The notes below the pieces were generated by a model that searched no databases, was not told where the DNA came from, and saw only the letters and a program-made list of their open reading frames with translations. A DNA stretch of 64,000 nucleotides from the NCBI RefSeq assembly GCF_002250655.1, contig NZ_NOZR01000002.1, forward strand, positions 310,001 to 374,000, read 5' to 3'. The position numbers and the translations under genes were made by a program. Shown piece by piece: positions 32,602 to 41,822 of this stretch; position 1 is the first letter of the stretch, and each line of letters starts with the position of its first letter. Source of the stretch: Mycolicibacterium sphagni (GTDB lineage Bacteria > Actinomycetota > Actinomycetes > Mycobacteriales > Mycobacteriaceae).

Positions 32602-35118
32602 TCAGGCCGGGCTGACAACGACGCTGACGGTGGCAGCGCCGGAGTCTGACGCGATGACCAACTGGGCGGCGTTCGCGGTAGAGACCACGTGCCCACCCGT
32701 AACCGTTACCGTGTAGCCATTCGGATACTCCACAGCGGGAACTGAAATCGTCGTCAACGCTCCGTCGGCGAAAGCACCGGAGCCGTCGACTTTCGCTGTG
32801 GAATAGCTGAAGTCGAACGTGCCGTTGTTGAACGACCACGAGTTCGGGGTACCGGAGACCAGTTGGGGGTACGGCGATGCCAGTATCGCCAAGTTGCCGG
32901 TGTTCACGTTGTCGCCGACCGGTGGCAGCGTCGGGTCGTACACCAGCGCCTCCACGTCGGGCGACCCAGTGACGTCCCCTACGCCGGTGTAGGCCCACTC
33001 CGACCAGCTCATCAAGTATCGGTCGCCCGCCGCCATCTCCTTGGTCAGGATCGACGCGTCGCTGGTGGCGCCGAACTCGTCCATCACCGCTGGGACGTTG
33101 TGACTCTTCGAGTAGTTCTGCGCTTGTACGGCAAGCGTATTGGCGATCTTGGTGCATAACGCACCACCAATGGGGCCGCAGTAATCGTGGAACGCCAGAA
33201 CGACATTCGGGTCATTGACGTGCCCCAGCAGCGCCACCGGGATACCCAGGAGAGTGGGAATTTCGGTCACCGCGGGGTTCGGCGGTTCCAGGTAAAGCGG
33301 GGTGTTCGGGTCGACGGCGCGAATCGCGGCGGCCGCCTGGTTGTACATCGGGGTCAGTTGTTGAGTCGCGAAGAACGAGCCGCCCAATATGGCGACTGGA
33401 TAGTTGGCCCCCGGGAACGGCTCATTCATGACGTCGTAGCCGATGACCGCCGAGTTGCCGCTGAAGTAGCTCGCGACGTTCTCCCATGCCAACGCGTAAT
33501 TATCCTCCAGCCCGATACCATTCGGCGCATCGGCGTTACCCCAGAACGCATCCCATGCGTGGTTCAGCGCGGGGTTGACGTAGTAGTTCCCCGGGAATCC
33601 GGCATTCTTGTTGGGCAGACCGCCGCCGTCCGACGCCCAGGCGGGGGCGCCTTCACCGTAGAACGTGCCGCTGTAGAGATCTTGGTGCATATCGATGATG
33701 GTGTAGATCCCATTATCGGCCAGCATATTCACGGTCTGCTGGATCGAGTCGAGATATGCGGTGTCGAAAACGCCGGGCTCGGGTTCGACGGCGGCCCAGA
33801 TCACGCCCAGCCGCACAGCGTTGAATCCGTTGTCCGCCAAGAACTGTGCGTCCGCTTCGTTGAAACCGCTGGCGGAAGGTTCATAGGGCGCCAGCTTGTA
33901 CACCTCGTTGACCCCGTGCAGGATGACGACCTGCCCGTCGCTGGTGGTCAGCCAGGTGCCGGCGCTCGACAGCACCGGCAGTGATCCGCTGGCGGTTTGG
34001 GCCGCAGCCGTAACGCCGGATTTGCCGACGGCGCCGTGACTGCCCAGCCAGCCCGCAGTGCCGCCGGCACCGCCGAGCGCCGGCAATCCCGTCGCGTCGC
34101 CACCCACGTTGCTCTTCCCCGCGTTACCGCCATCGCCCCCGCTGCCCAAGAACGCCGCGCCGTTACCGCCGTTGCCACCGCGGCCGCCGTCGGGACCGTC
34201 ACCGCCCACGCCGCCGTGACCACCGATGCCGAACACCAGGCCTGTTGCGTCACCCCCGGCTCCGCCCGCGGCACCCGCGCCGCCGTCGCCGCCGGTACCG
34301 CCGATGCCCATCAGCGATCCACCTGCTCCCCCGGCACCGCCTGCCGCACCGGCTCCACCCGATCCGCCCTTGCCGCCGTTGCCCAACGCTCCGCCCGCGC
34401 CGCCGGCACCGCCGACGGCGCCATCCTCGGTGCTGTCCCAGCCGGCCCCGCCGTCGCCGAGAAGCCAGCCGCCGGCACCGCCGTCTGGGTGGCTGTCCGT
34501 GCCGTCCGCGCCGTTGCCGATCACAAACGACCCGGTCGCTGTGTTGATGAAGTCGTCGACCTGCCTGCCGATCTGACTGAGGATCCACGCTTGCACGACG
34601 GCGTGAAGTGGCGTGTAGATCACCTGCTGAAACACCGCTGTCAGATTGGGCGGTACCACGATATGTGCAGCGCTCGCCGAGGGCGAGGTCGTCGCTGCGC
34701 TGGTTACCGCCGCCGCGGCGGCCGCCCGCGGCGTCGTGGCCCCGCCGCCACCGGATCGGTTCGCGGCATATGCGCCTTCCAACGCCGTTTCGAAGCTCGC
34801 TATCGCGGACTCGGCGGATCTGAGCGGGTTGCGGGGAGCCGGGGATGCCGACGCGGTCGGCGTCACGGCGGTTGCGGCGACCGTCGCCTGCGCCGCAGGT
34901 GAAGTCACCGACGTCTGAGTCGAGGCCCGGGGCTTCGCGCTCGCCGTTGCCTTAGCGGTTTGCGGGCCTGCATGCCCGCCGGCGGATGCGGTCGCGTGAG
35001 TGCCGCCTGAATCACCGGTGTCCGCCCATGCGATGGCGTTTGCCGAGGCCAGGGCCGCGCCGATCCCCAGCGAAACCGCCAAACCGCCTACCCGACCGAC
35101 ATACGCAGAGGCCTTCAT
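32602..35118 (-). CDS. Exported PGRS-linker protein fused to an endoglycoceramidase-like GH5 glycosidase
   Basis: 838 residues in four parts. (1) Signal peptide, residues 1-32 (GRVGGLAVSLGIGAA...AWAD). (2) Ala/Thr/Ser-rich stretch to about 195. (3) PGRS-like Gly-Gly-x repeats, about 200-365, without an N-terminal PE domain. (4) GH5 catalytic domain, about 385-755, with DMHQDLYSG at 476-484, acid/base Glu566 in NEPFPG and nucleophile Glu681 in VMDEFGA; then a C-terminal beta domain. The DMHQDLYS motif and 115-residue spacing of the two Glu fit endoglycoceramidases, which release glycans from glycosphingolipids. Start ATG 35118 is supported by the leaderless-type promoter just upstream. Substrate in this organism unknown. 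Confidence 0.88.
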   Translation of the reverse strand: MKASAYVGRVGGLAVSLGIGAALASANAIAWADTGDSGGTHATASAGGHAGPQTAKATASAKPRASTQTSVTSPAAQATVAATAVTPTASASPAPRNPLRSAESAIASFETALEGAYAANRSGGGGATTPRAAAAAAVTSAATTSPSASAAHIVVPPNLTAVFQQVIYTPLHAVVQAWILSQIGRQVDDFINTATGSFVIGNGADGTDSHPDGGAGGWLLGDGGAGWDSTEDGAVGGAGGAGGALGNGGKGGSGGAGAAGGAGGAGGSLMGIGGTGGDGGAGAAGGAGGDATGLVFGIGGHGGVGGDGPDGGRGGNGGNGAAFLGSGGDGGNAGKSNVGGDATGLPALGGAGGTAGWLGSHGAVGKSGVTAAAQTASGSLPVLSSAGTWLTTSDGQVVILHGVNEVYKLAPYEPSASGFNEADAQFLADNGFNAVRLGVIWAAVEPEPGVFDTAYLDSIQQTVNMLADNGIYTIIDMHQDLYSGTFYGEGAPAWASDGGGLPNKNAGFPGNYYVNPALNHAWDAFWGNADAPNGIGLEDNYALAWENVASYFSGNSAVIGYDVMNEPFPGANYPVAILGGSFFATQQLTPMYNQAAAAIRAVDPNTPLYLEPPNPAVTEIPTLLGIPVALLGHVNDPNVVLAFHDYCGPIGGALCTKIANTLAVQAQNYSKSHNVPAVMDEFGATSDASILTKEMAAGDRYLMSWSEWAYTGVGDVTGSPDVEALVYDPTLPPVGDNVNTGNLAILASPYPQLVSGTPNSWSFNNGTFDFSYSTAKVDGSGAFADGALTTISVPAVEYPNGYTVTVTGGHVVSTANAAQLVIASDSGAATVSVVVSPA

Positions 35119-35422
35119 AGGTCTGGTATACGGGACCGCCCCTGCGCCGGAGTCAATTTCCGGCACATCGCCCGAGCGCGTTGGCCGCAGTGCGTTGCGC
35201 CGTGCACCGAGACTCCGGCCTCGGCTCGCTGTTGTTGATCCCGGTTGCGACAAGATGGATGGCTCGTGCCGATGCGCAGGAAAGTCAACATATACAGCGC
35301 CGCCGCAAAGAATGGATCGGCCGGTAAACCGTCTGTCACCACGACCGCGATTGGCCTGCGCGCACAGCTACCTCATCAGTGCCATAAAGCGCAGTCTCAG
35401 TCCACCGGCCGACTGTGAAGCC
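35119..35422. other. Divergent spacer with promoter of the GH5 gene
   Basis: 304 bases between the GH5 fusion (minus) and the lipoprotein (plus). It holds TTGACT/TATACC for the minus-strand gene (see next entry). Toward the lipoprotein I see no clear promoter. No further gene is supported. Confidence 0.5.
35125..35156 (-). promoter_or_regulatory. Putative leaderless promoter of the PGRS-GH5 gene
   Basis: On the minus strand TTGACT (35156-35151) is followed after 20 bases by TATACC (35130-35125), and ATG 35118 comes 7 bases after the -10 box. The spacer is longer than ideal (17), so the -35 is doubtful, but the -10 to ATG distance fits a leaderless transcript and there is no Shine-Dalgarno. 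Confidence 0.5.
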
Positions 35423-36196
35423 ATGACTGATACAGCTCCGGCGTCCCTGACGCGACGCGGATACGCGCTACCGATCCTGATTGGCATCACCGCATTGTCG
35501 GTGGCGGCCTGCGGAGGATCGCAGACCTCATCGAATTCCTCGCAGCAGCCACAAGCATCAGGGACCAGCAGCGCGACGGCGCCGACGACGTCGGGCACAT
35601 CGCCTGCGCCCAAAGGCGGCGGCAAAGACCACGTGGCAGGCCTGATCACCTCGGTCACCGGCAACACGCTGGTGGTGACCCAAAACAACGCCTCAGCCAC
35701 GGTCGGGTTCTCGTCGGCGACAAAGGTTTCCGAGGTGACCCCGGCGGCCCTCACCGACGTCACGGTCGGCAGCTGCGTCTCCGTGCGTCCGGCACGAGGC
35801 ACCGCTGCTGGGCAAGACTCATCGGTGACGGCGGCATCGGTCCTCATCAGCGCACCACGAGACGGCCAATGCTTCACCGGGGGGCGGCAATCGGCCGGCT
35901 CCCCATCTGCCCAAGCGCCCGGCGGACCTTCGGGTCATCAGGGGCTGCGCGGCACAGTGACCTCGGTTGGCGGCAACACCTTGGCGGTGACGACGTCCGG
36001 CGGCACATCCCCGACGACCGTCGACCTGTCCGACTCCACGACCTACGCCAAGCGGGCTCCGGCCAGCGCCCAGGAGATCGCCCAGGGCAAGTGCGTGACC
36101 GCGCGCGGCAACACCGACGGCGGCGGGACCTTGCAAGCCGACATGATCAGCCTGCGTCCGGCCGACAACGGCAGCTGCCCATCGATGAAGCACTGA
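35423..36196 (+). CDS. DUF5666 lipoprotein
   Basis: 257 residues. Signal peptide with lipobox VAAC (Cys at about residue 31), a Ser/Thr/Pro linker, and two related beta domains of the DUF5666 type: HVAGLITSVTGNTLVV and GLRGTVTSVGGNTLAV, each followed by a strand with a conserved Cys (GSCVSVRP, GKCVTARG). Anchored on the outer face of the membrane. DUF5666 domains occur in exported proteins; no enzymatic role is known to me. Confidence 0.85.
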   Translation: MTDTAPASLTRRGYALPILIGITALSVAACGGSQTSSNSSQQPQASGTSSATAPTTSGTSPAPKGGGKDHVAGLITSVTGNTLVVTQNNASATVGFSSATKVSEVTPAALTDVTVGSCVSVRPARGTAAGQDSSVTAASVLISAPRDGQCFTGGRQSAGSPSAQAPGGPSGHQGLRGTVTSVGGNTLAVTTSGGTSPTTVDLSDSTTYAKRAPASAQEIAQGKCVTARGNTDGGGTLQADMISLRPADNGSCPSMKH

Positions 36197-36351
36197 CCAC
36201 GCGAAACGGCACTCGACCCACAGCTGGAGCGGAGCCCACACACAGCAAATGTACAGACTGAGGGTGGTAGCTGACAGTACAGTAAGGATGAGCAAAGGCG
36301 ACAAGCGTTTGCATCTGCCCCGTCGCGTCGAATCAGCAAACGAGCTGCACT

Positions 36352-39183
36352 ATGGCAAACGCATCGGCACGGTGCGAGGTCGTCGCTGTAGATGCGGACG
36401 TTGGTACCGATCCGCCATCCAGCCCGCCAGTCGGACGACGCGACGAGATCACCGCCATCAGCAACCTGCTGGCCACCGTAGCCGCGGGCAGCGCGGGGTT
36501 CGTCATCGAAGGCGACCCCGGCATCGGTAAGACGACAGTGTGGCTGCACGGCCTGCAACTCGCTCGCACCAATGGTTTCCGCGTTCTTGCCGCGCGGGGC
36601 ACCGCAGCCGAATCGGTGCTGGCCTACGCGGCACTTGCCGATCTGCTGGCAGACGTCGACCCAGCCCTGTGGACCGATCTGCCCGCACCGCAGCGTCACG
36701 GGCTGGCCGCGGCCCTACTGCGCGAACCCGATACTGGCGCGTCGCCGCTAGATCAACGAGCCGTCGGCGCCGCACTGCTGGCGGTGCTCCGTCGGCTGGC
36801 AGCTGAATCACCAGTCATACTGGCCATTGACGACCTGCAATGGATCGATGCTTCGAGCGCAGCAGCGATCCGCTTCGCCGTCCGCAGACTCACCGCCGGG
36901 ATGGCGGTGGCCTGCACCCTGCGCACCGGCTCCGGCCCGGCGAGCAGATGGGTGGAGCTCGCCACTCCCGAAGCGTTAACCCGAATCCAGTTGCAGCCGT
37001 TCACGGCCGGTGAACTTCAGGAGGTGCTCGACGCGCGGGCAACGGCTCGTATTGCCCGTTCACGCCTGCAGCGCATCCACCAGGTGTCGGGCGGAAACCC
37101 CTTCTACGCATTGGAATTAGCGCGAGCTACCGACGAGCACGGCCATGACAGCGATCTCCTGATGCCCGAGAGTCTGGCTGAGTTAACCCGGGCGCGGATC
37201 GCAACGGTCCAGGGCGACGCAGAAGACGCCCTGCTGGCAATCGCGAGCCTGGCGGCACCGACGATCCCGGTGGTCGCCGCAGCCATCGGCGTGACTCCCG
37301 TGCGCGCCGTCGACATGCTGGAAACCGCAGAGGCCCACGGCGTCATCGCCATCGACGGGAGCCGTGTGCAGTTCACCCATCCTCTACTCGCCCACGCGGT
37401 CGCGAGGGGCGTCTCCCCGGCACGCCGCCGGGCGATGCATCGGAGCATTGCCGGCGCCGTCACGGCACCCGAGGTCCGCGCCCGCCATCTGGCGCTCGCC
37501 GACCCGACCGGTGAACCTGCGACGCTGGCCGCGCTCGACGACGCGGCCGACATCGCTCGCGCGCGCGGCGCCCCAGCTGCCGCAGCCGAACTGCTGGAAC
37601 TAGCGGTCCGTCTTAACGACGAGTCTCCTTGGCGGCGAATTCGATTGGGACAATGCCTGTTTGCCTCTGGCGATCTTCGCCAGGCTCGCCACGTCCTTGA
37701 CGCAGCGGTTGCTGAACTGGCCCCGGGTTCGACACGCGCTGAAGCATTACAACTGCTGATGTTGGTGCGTCTGCACGACGACAGTTTCCTCGAAGCTGCC
37801 GAATTGGGCAGGCGCGCCTTGGCCGACTGCCCCGATCCCTCGACCCTGCGGGTGCACCTTCTCACGGCAGTGGCGTTTGCCCAATTGAATACCGCGCAAG
37901 TCGAATCCGCGCTATCGACCGCCGAGGAAGCTGTCGCCACAGCCCGGCTGCTGGGTGAACGTGAGCCGCTGGGCCGGGCGTTGAGCATGCGGGCGATGAT
38001 GCAGTTCATGAACGGCGACGGCTTCGCTGTCGCCGACCTCAATCAGGCGTTGGACCTTGCCGCACCCGAATCGGCTATGCCCGTGGCTTTTCGGCCCAGT
38101 GTGCAGAACGCGCTGCTGATGGGCTGGACCGGGCACCTGCAGAGCGCCCGGGACGCCTTGTATCGGGCGGGCCAGCACTGTGTCGCACGCGGCGAAGAAG
38201 GCGAGCTGATGTTCATCGCCTTTCAGCTCGTCGTATTCGATATCTGGAGTGCTGATTTGGGCCGGGCCGCCGAGACCGCTGATGAGGCTAGGCAGCGCGC
38301 CCGCCTCATCGGTGGGGACGCGTCGCTGTTCATCGGATCATCGCTGCAGGCCGCGGTCGCTGCGTACCAGGGCCGCGTCGACGATGCCCGCACCTACCTG
38401 CAAGAGGCAATGGCTGCCGGCCAGGACAGCGGCTACGTGCTCATGCTGTCGTGGGCAGTAACCATCCACGGATTCCTGGAACTGTCGCTGGGCAACCATG
38501 CCCAAGCGCTCGCGGTGCTGGAACCGTTGATGCCGATGGTAGATCTCATGCCCCGCTCCACCGAAGTGCTCACCGTCGGGTTCCTCCCCGATGCGATCGA
38601 AGCGATGATCAGTCTCGGCCGGCTCGATGACGCCGAGCCGTTGGTTGCCACCCTCGAGCGCAACGGGGGGCGACTCGATCGGCCGTGGGCGATGGCTGTC
38701 GGTTCCCGCTGCCGCGCCATGCTGCTGGCGGCGCGCGGTGAGGTGGGTGCTGCCGCGACTGCGGCGCGTCAGGCTCTAACCCAGCATGACCGAGTGCCCA
38801 TGCCCATCGAGCGCGCGCGCACACTGCTCCTGCTGGGCAAGCTCGAACGGCGCCTGCGGCATCCGAGCGCGGCGACTGCTGCGTTGGGTGAGGCGCTCAG
38901 CATTTTCGAGAATGCCGTGATGCCGCTGTGGGTCTCACAGGTTCGCACCGAACTCGACCGTGTCACGCACCGCGGTAGCCACCCGTTCGGCCTGACAACG
39001 ACTGAGCAGCGCATCGCCGACCTCGCGGCCGCAGGCATGAACAATCGCGACATCGCCTCGACCCTGTTCATCACGAGGAAAACTGTCGAGGTCAACTTGA
39101 CCCGTATCTACCGCAAACTCGGGATCCACTCCCGCAGCGAGCTCTATCACGCCCTCGCGGTGGACCCGCTGTCGCCTTCCTGA
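36352..39183 (+). CDS. Large LuxR-family (LAL/STAND) ATPase regulator
   Basis: 943 residues. N-terminal P-loop ATPase: Walker A GDPGIGKTT at 54-62 and Walker B VILAIDDLQW at about 155-164. The middle (about 350-860) is TPR-like helical repeats rich in Ala/Leu. The C-terminus is a LuxR/GerE helix-turn-helix (LTTTEQRIADLAAAGMNNRD, then TRKTVEVNLTRIYRKLGI). Such proteins are multimeric signal-activated transcription factors. Stands alone; the neighbouring lipoprotein and surface protein genes are candidate targets (inference). Confidence 0.93.
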   Translation: MANASARCEVVAVDADVGTDPPSSPPVGRRDEITAISNLLATVAAGSAGFVIEGDPGIGKTTVWLHGLQLARTNGFRVLAARGTAAESVLAYAALADLLADVDPALWTDLPAPQRHGLAAALLREPDTGASPLDQRAVGAALLAVLRRLAAESPVILAIDDLQWIDASSAAAIRFAVRRLTAGMAVACTLRTGSGPASRWVELATPEALTRIQLQPFTAGELQEVLDARATARIARSRLQRIHQVSGGNPFYALELARATDEHGHDSDLLMPESLAELTRARIATVQGDAEDALLAIASLAAPTIPVVAAAIGVTPVRAVDMLETAEAHGVIAIDGSRVQFTHPLLAHAVARGVSPARRRAMHRSIAGAVTAPEVRARHLALADPTGEPATLAALDDAADIARARGAPAAAAELLELAVRLNDESPWRRIRLGQCLFASGDLRQARHVLDAAVAELAPGSTRAEALQLLMLVRLHDDSFLEAAELGRRALADCPDPSTLRVHLLTAVAFAQLNTAQVESALSTAEEAVATARLLGEREPLGRALSMRAMMQFMNGDGFAVADLNQALDLAAPESAMPVAFRPSVQNALLMGWTGHLQSARDALYRAGQHCVARGEEGELMFIAFQLVVFDIWSADLGRAAETADEARQRARLIGGDASLFIGSSLQAAVAAYQGRVDDARTYLQEAMAAGQDSGYVLMLSWAVTIHGFLELSLGNHAQALAVLEPLMPMVDLMPRSTEVLTVGFLPDAIEAMISLGRLDDAEPLVATLERNGGRLDRPWAMAVGSRCRAMLLAARGEVGAAATAARQALTQHDRVPMPIERARTLLLLGKLERRLRHPSAATAALGEALSIFENAVMPLWVSQVRTELDRVTHRGSHPFGLTTTEQRIADLAAAGMNNRDIASTLFITRKTVEVNLTRIYRKLGIHSRSELYHALAVDPLSPS

Positions 39184-39325
39184 CAGGTGAAGCGGCAGTT
39201 GACTTTGTAGTAATTTCCCAGATGTAGCCGACCTCTCCCCGTGCTTATGGTCAACCGGCAGATCCGAACGGGGGCGGACAGCTGTTGATGGCTTCGCCTC
39301 GCCACAAGCGCTGAAGGACATCGAC

Positions 39326-41797
39326 ATGGCCGCACGACCCCGAGCCGACCGAAGCAAAGCCCGTCATCGCCGGTCCAAAACGACTTCCATCACCACCTGG
39401 CTGCGCGCGGGATCGGTGGCGTTAGGGCTCGGAGCCGCCATGGCCGCGGGCCAGGGTATCGCCAGCGCTGACAACCCGTCGAGCAGTACACCTCACCATT
39501 CCGAGGGATCATCGGCCAGGTCCAGCGGCACCCGCCAGCCCGCAGCCCAGCCCGCACGGCACCCGGCCACTACCGATACCAGGGGGAGCGACGCCCAACC
39601 GGCCGCAGGCGTCGTGATCGCACCTACGACAGCGCATCGTCCATCGACCACTCAGCAGCCGCTCAGCACGGCCACTGTCAGCCCGGCGGCTAACAGCACC
39701 ACCCGCATCGCTGCCACCGTGCAACCGGCAGCCGCCTACCCCGCGCCAGTGACAGCTCCTGTCACGTTGGCCGGGATCGTCTCCGACGTTCTGAATTGGT
39801 CCGGACTCTCGATCCTGGACCACCATCTGCCCATTCCTCCGCTGCCCGTTCCCGACCCGCTGGCCGCCGCGTGGATCGCCGTGCGGGAAACCGAATACCG
39901 CATCAACAACCGCTACCCCAGTGCCAAACCCACCATCGACACCGAAGATCCGAACACCGGCGTCATCACCGGGAATCTCAACGCCACCGACCCCGACGGC
40001 GATCACCTCACCTATACGGTGGCCACCCAGCCCTCGAAGGGCACCGTCACCATCAATGACGACGGATCGTTCAGCTACACACCCAACGCGACCGAAGCTG
40101 CCAGTGGCGGGACAGACAGCTTCCGCGTCACGGTCAGCGACGCCAACTCTGCCAATCCGTCGTCCATCCACGGGTTGCTCGGGCTGCTCGGCGTCACCTC
40201 GGAGCCGACGGTCGCGGTGCGCCTGACCGTCACCGCAGTCGGCACACCTGTCGCCACGGTGACTATCAACGCCACCGCGGGAACCCCCGATCCCCATACC
40301 GGGGTCACCACTATCACGGTCACCAGTAGCGACTCGGCCAACAACCCCGTGACCTACACGGCCACGAGTTCGCAGGGAACAGTCAGCCCCAGCCCCGCTC
40401 AGACCAGCACCCTGACCTTCACTCCCGCTGCCGGATACACCCCAGCCGACGTCGTCACCAACCCCAGCCACGCCACCGACACCATCACGATCACCGCCAC
40501 CGATACCAGCGGCGCGACCTCGACGAAGGTCGTCACCATCACTCAGACGGCACTGGCCGACACCCCCGTCCCCGGTACGCCCACTGTGGGAGCCCCGGCC
40601 ACAGACACTGGAACCGTCACCGGCACAGCTAATTTCACTGACCCAGCTGGACGCACACTCACGTACACCGTCACGTCCGACCCCAGTCTGGGAACGGTCA
40701 GCCTCACCGGCAACGGGAGCTTCTCCTACACCCCGACCACCACTGCGCGCACCAACGCCGCAACCGGCGGTCCGACCACTGACAGCTTCACTGTGACCGC
40801 CACCAACGCGACCGGTGCCTCCGCGAACGAAACCGTCAGCGTACCAATCAGTCCCACCGCCGCCAGTTCTGGGCCAGTCAAGATATCGGTCGGCACGAAC
40901 CCCGAAGAACTGGCGATCACGCCCGACGGCGGGCATCTCTATGTGACCAACTACGCCAGCAACTCGGTGTCGGTGATCAGTACCGCCACCAACACCGTCA
41001 CCGCCACCATCACCGTCGGCAACTCCCCCAGCGCGATCATAATGGCTGCCGACGGAAAGCACGTCTACGTCAACAATTTCGCCGACGGCACCGTGTCGGT
41101 GATCAGTACCGCCACCAACACCGTCACCGCCACGGTCACCGTCGGTGCCAACCCGGACGCACTCGCGCTCAGCGCCGACGGCAGCACCCTCGACGTCGCC
41201 ATCGACGGCAACAACATCACCCAGGCGGAGGTGATACAGATCGACACCGCAACAAACACAGTCCGCACCACCACCCTGCTTGGCGATGGGGATACCGTCC
41301 GGCCCAGCGGGGTCGCCAGCGTCGGTGGAACTCTCTACGTCACAGATTACGAATCCAACTACATGGATGTCATCCCCAGCCCGGGCACCCTGACCGGAGC
41401 GACCCGCATCTACATCGGCGGCCAAAGCGACGACGTGGTCAACCCGTTGGACCCGGTCGTCAGCGCCGACGGCTCAACGCTTTACATCGCAGAGCGGTTC
41501 GTCTCGACTGTTGGTCCGGCGGTCGCGGTCGTCGACCTGGGCTCTGCCACGGCCACGCAGTACATCCGCATTCCAGCCGGGGTGCAGCAGATCGTGAAGA
41601 GCCCTGACGGCGGCTCGCTGTACATCACCAACGGCGGCAGCAGCGTATCGAAACTGGATCTCGCCACCGGCACAGTCACCACAGTGGCGACCTACGACGA
41701 CGGCACCGGCACCGGCATCGCCGTGAGCCCCGACGGCACTCATCTGTACGCCACCAACTACATGAGCGGCACCGTCGAGGTCACCACGCTCACATAA
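39326..41797 (+). CDS. Surface protein with VCBS/cadherin-like domains and a YVTN beta-propeller
   Basis: 823 residues. N-terminus has a basic start (RADRSKARHRRSK) and hydrophobic segment ending near GIASAD (about 49), an export signal type shared by other mycobacterial repeat proteins. After a Thr/Ala-rich region there are three Ig-like/VCBS-type domains (TPDPDGDHLTYTV-like segment near 220; TGSFSYTPNATE, GSFSYTPTT). Residues about 515-823 hold seven-bladed YVTN-type repeats (LYVTNYASNSVSVISTAT, VYVNNFADGTVSVISTAT, LYATNYMSGTVEV). Likely a cell-wall or secreted adhesion/binding protein. Enzymatic motifs absent. Confidence 0.87.
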   Translation: MAARPRADRSKARHRRSKTTSITTWLRAGSVALGLGAAMAAGQGIASADNPSSSTPHHSEGSSARSSGTRQPAAQPARHPATTDTRGSDAQPAAGVVIAPTTAHRPSTTQQPLSTATVSPAANSTTRIAATVQPAAAYPAPVTAPVTLAGIVSDVLNWSGLSILDHHLPIPPLPVPDPLAAAWIAVRETEYRINNRYPSAKPTIDTEDPNTGVITGNLNATDPDGDHLTYTVATQPSKGTVTINDDGSFSYTPNATEAASGGTDSFRVTVSDANSANPSSIHGLLGLLGVTSEPTVAVRLTVTAVGTPVATVTINATAGTPDPHTGVTTITVTSSDSANNPVTYTATSSQGTVSPSPAQTSTLTFTPAAGYTPADVVTNPSHATDTITITATDTSGATSTKVVTITQTALADTPVPGTPTVGAPATDTGTVTGTANFTDPAGRTLTYTVTSDPSLGTVSLTGNGSFSYTPTTTARTNAATGGPTTDSFTVTATNATGASANETVSVPISPTAASSGPVKISVGTNPEELAITPDGGHLYVTNYASNSVSVISTATNTVTATITVGNSPSAIIMAADGKHVYVNNFADGTVSVISTATNTVTATVTVGANPDALALSADGSTLDVAIDGNNITQAEVIQIDTATNTVRTTTLLGDGDTVRPSGVASVGGTLYVTDYESNYMDVIPSPGTLTGATRIYIGGQSDDVVNPLDPVVSADGSTLYIAERFVSTVGPAVAVVDLGSATATQYIRIPAGVQQIVKSPDGGSLYITNGGSSVSKLDLATGTVTTVATYDDGTGTGIAVSPDGTHLYATNYMSGTVEVTTLT

Positions 41798-41822
41798 CCG
41801 GCCCATGGGGCACTGTCGACAC

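Noticed and set aside
39509..41425. Long minus-strand frame opposite the VCBS/YVTN gene
   Set aside because: Shadow of the plus-strand gene; Gly/Arg/Asp-rich composition, no domain, while the plus frame has clear repeats.
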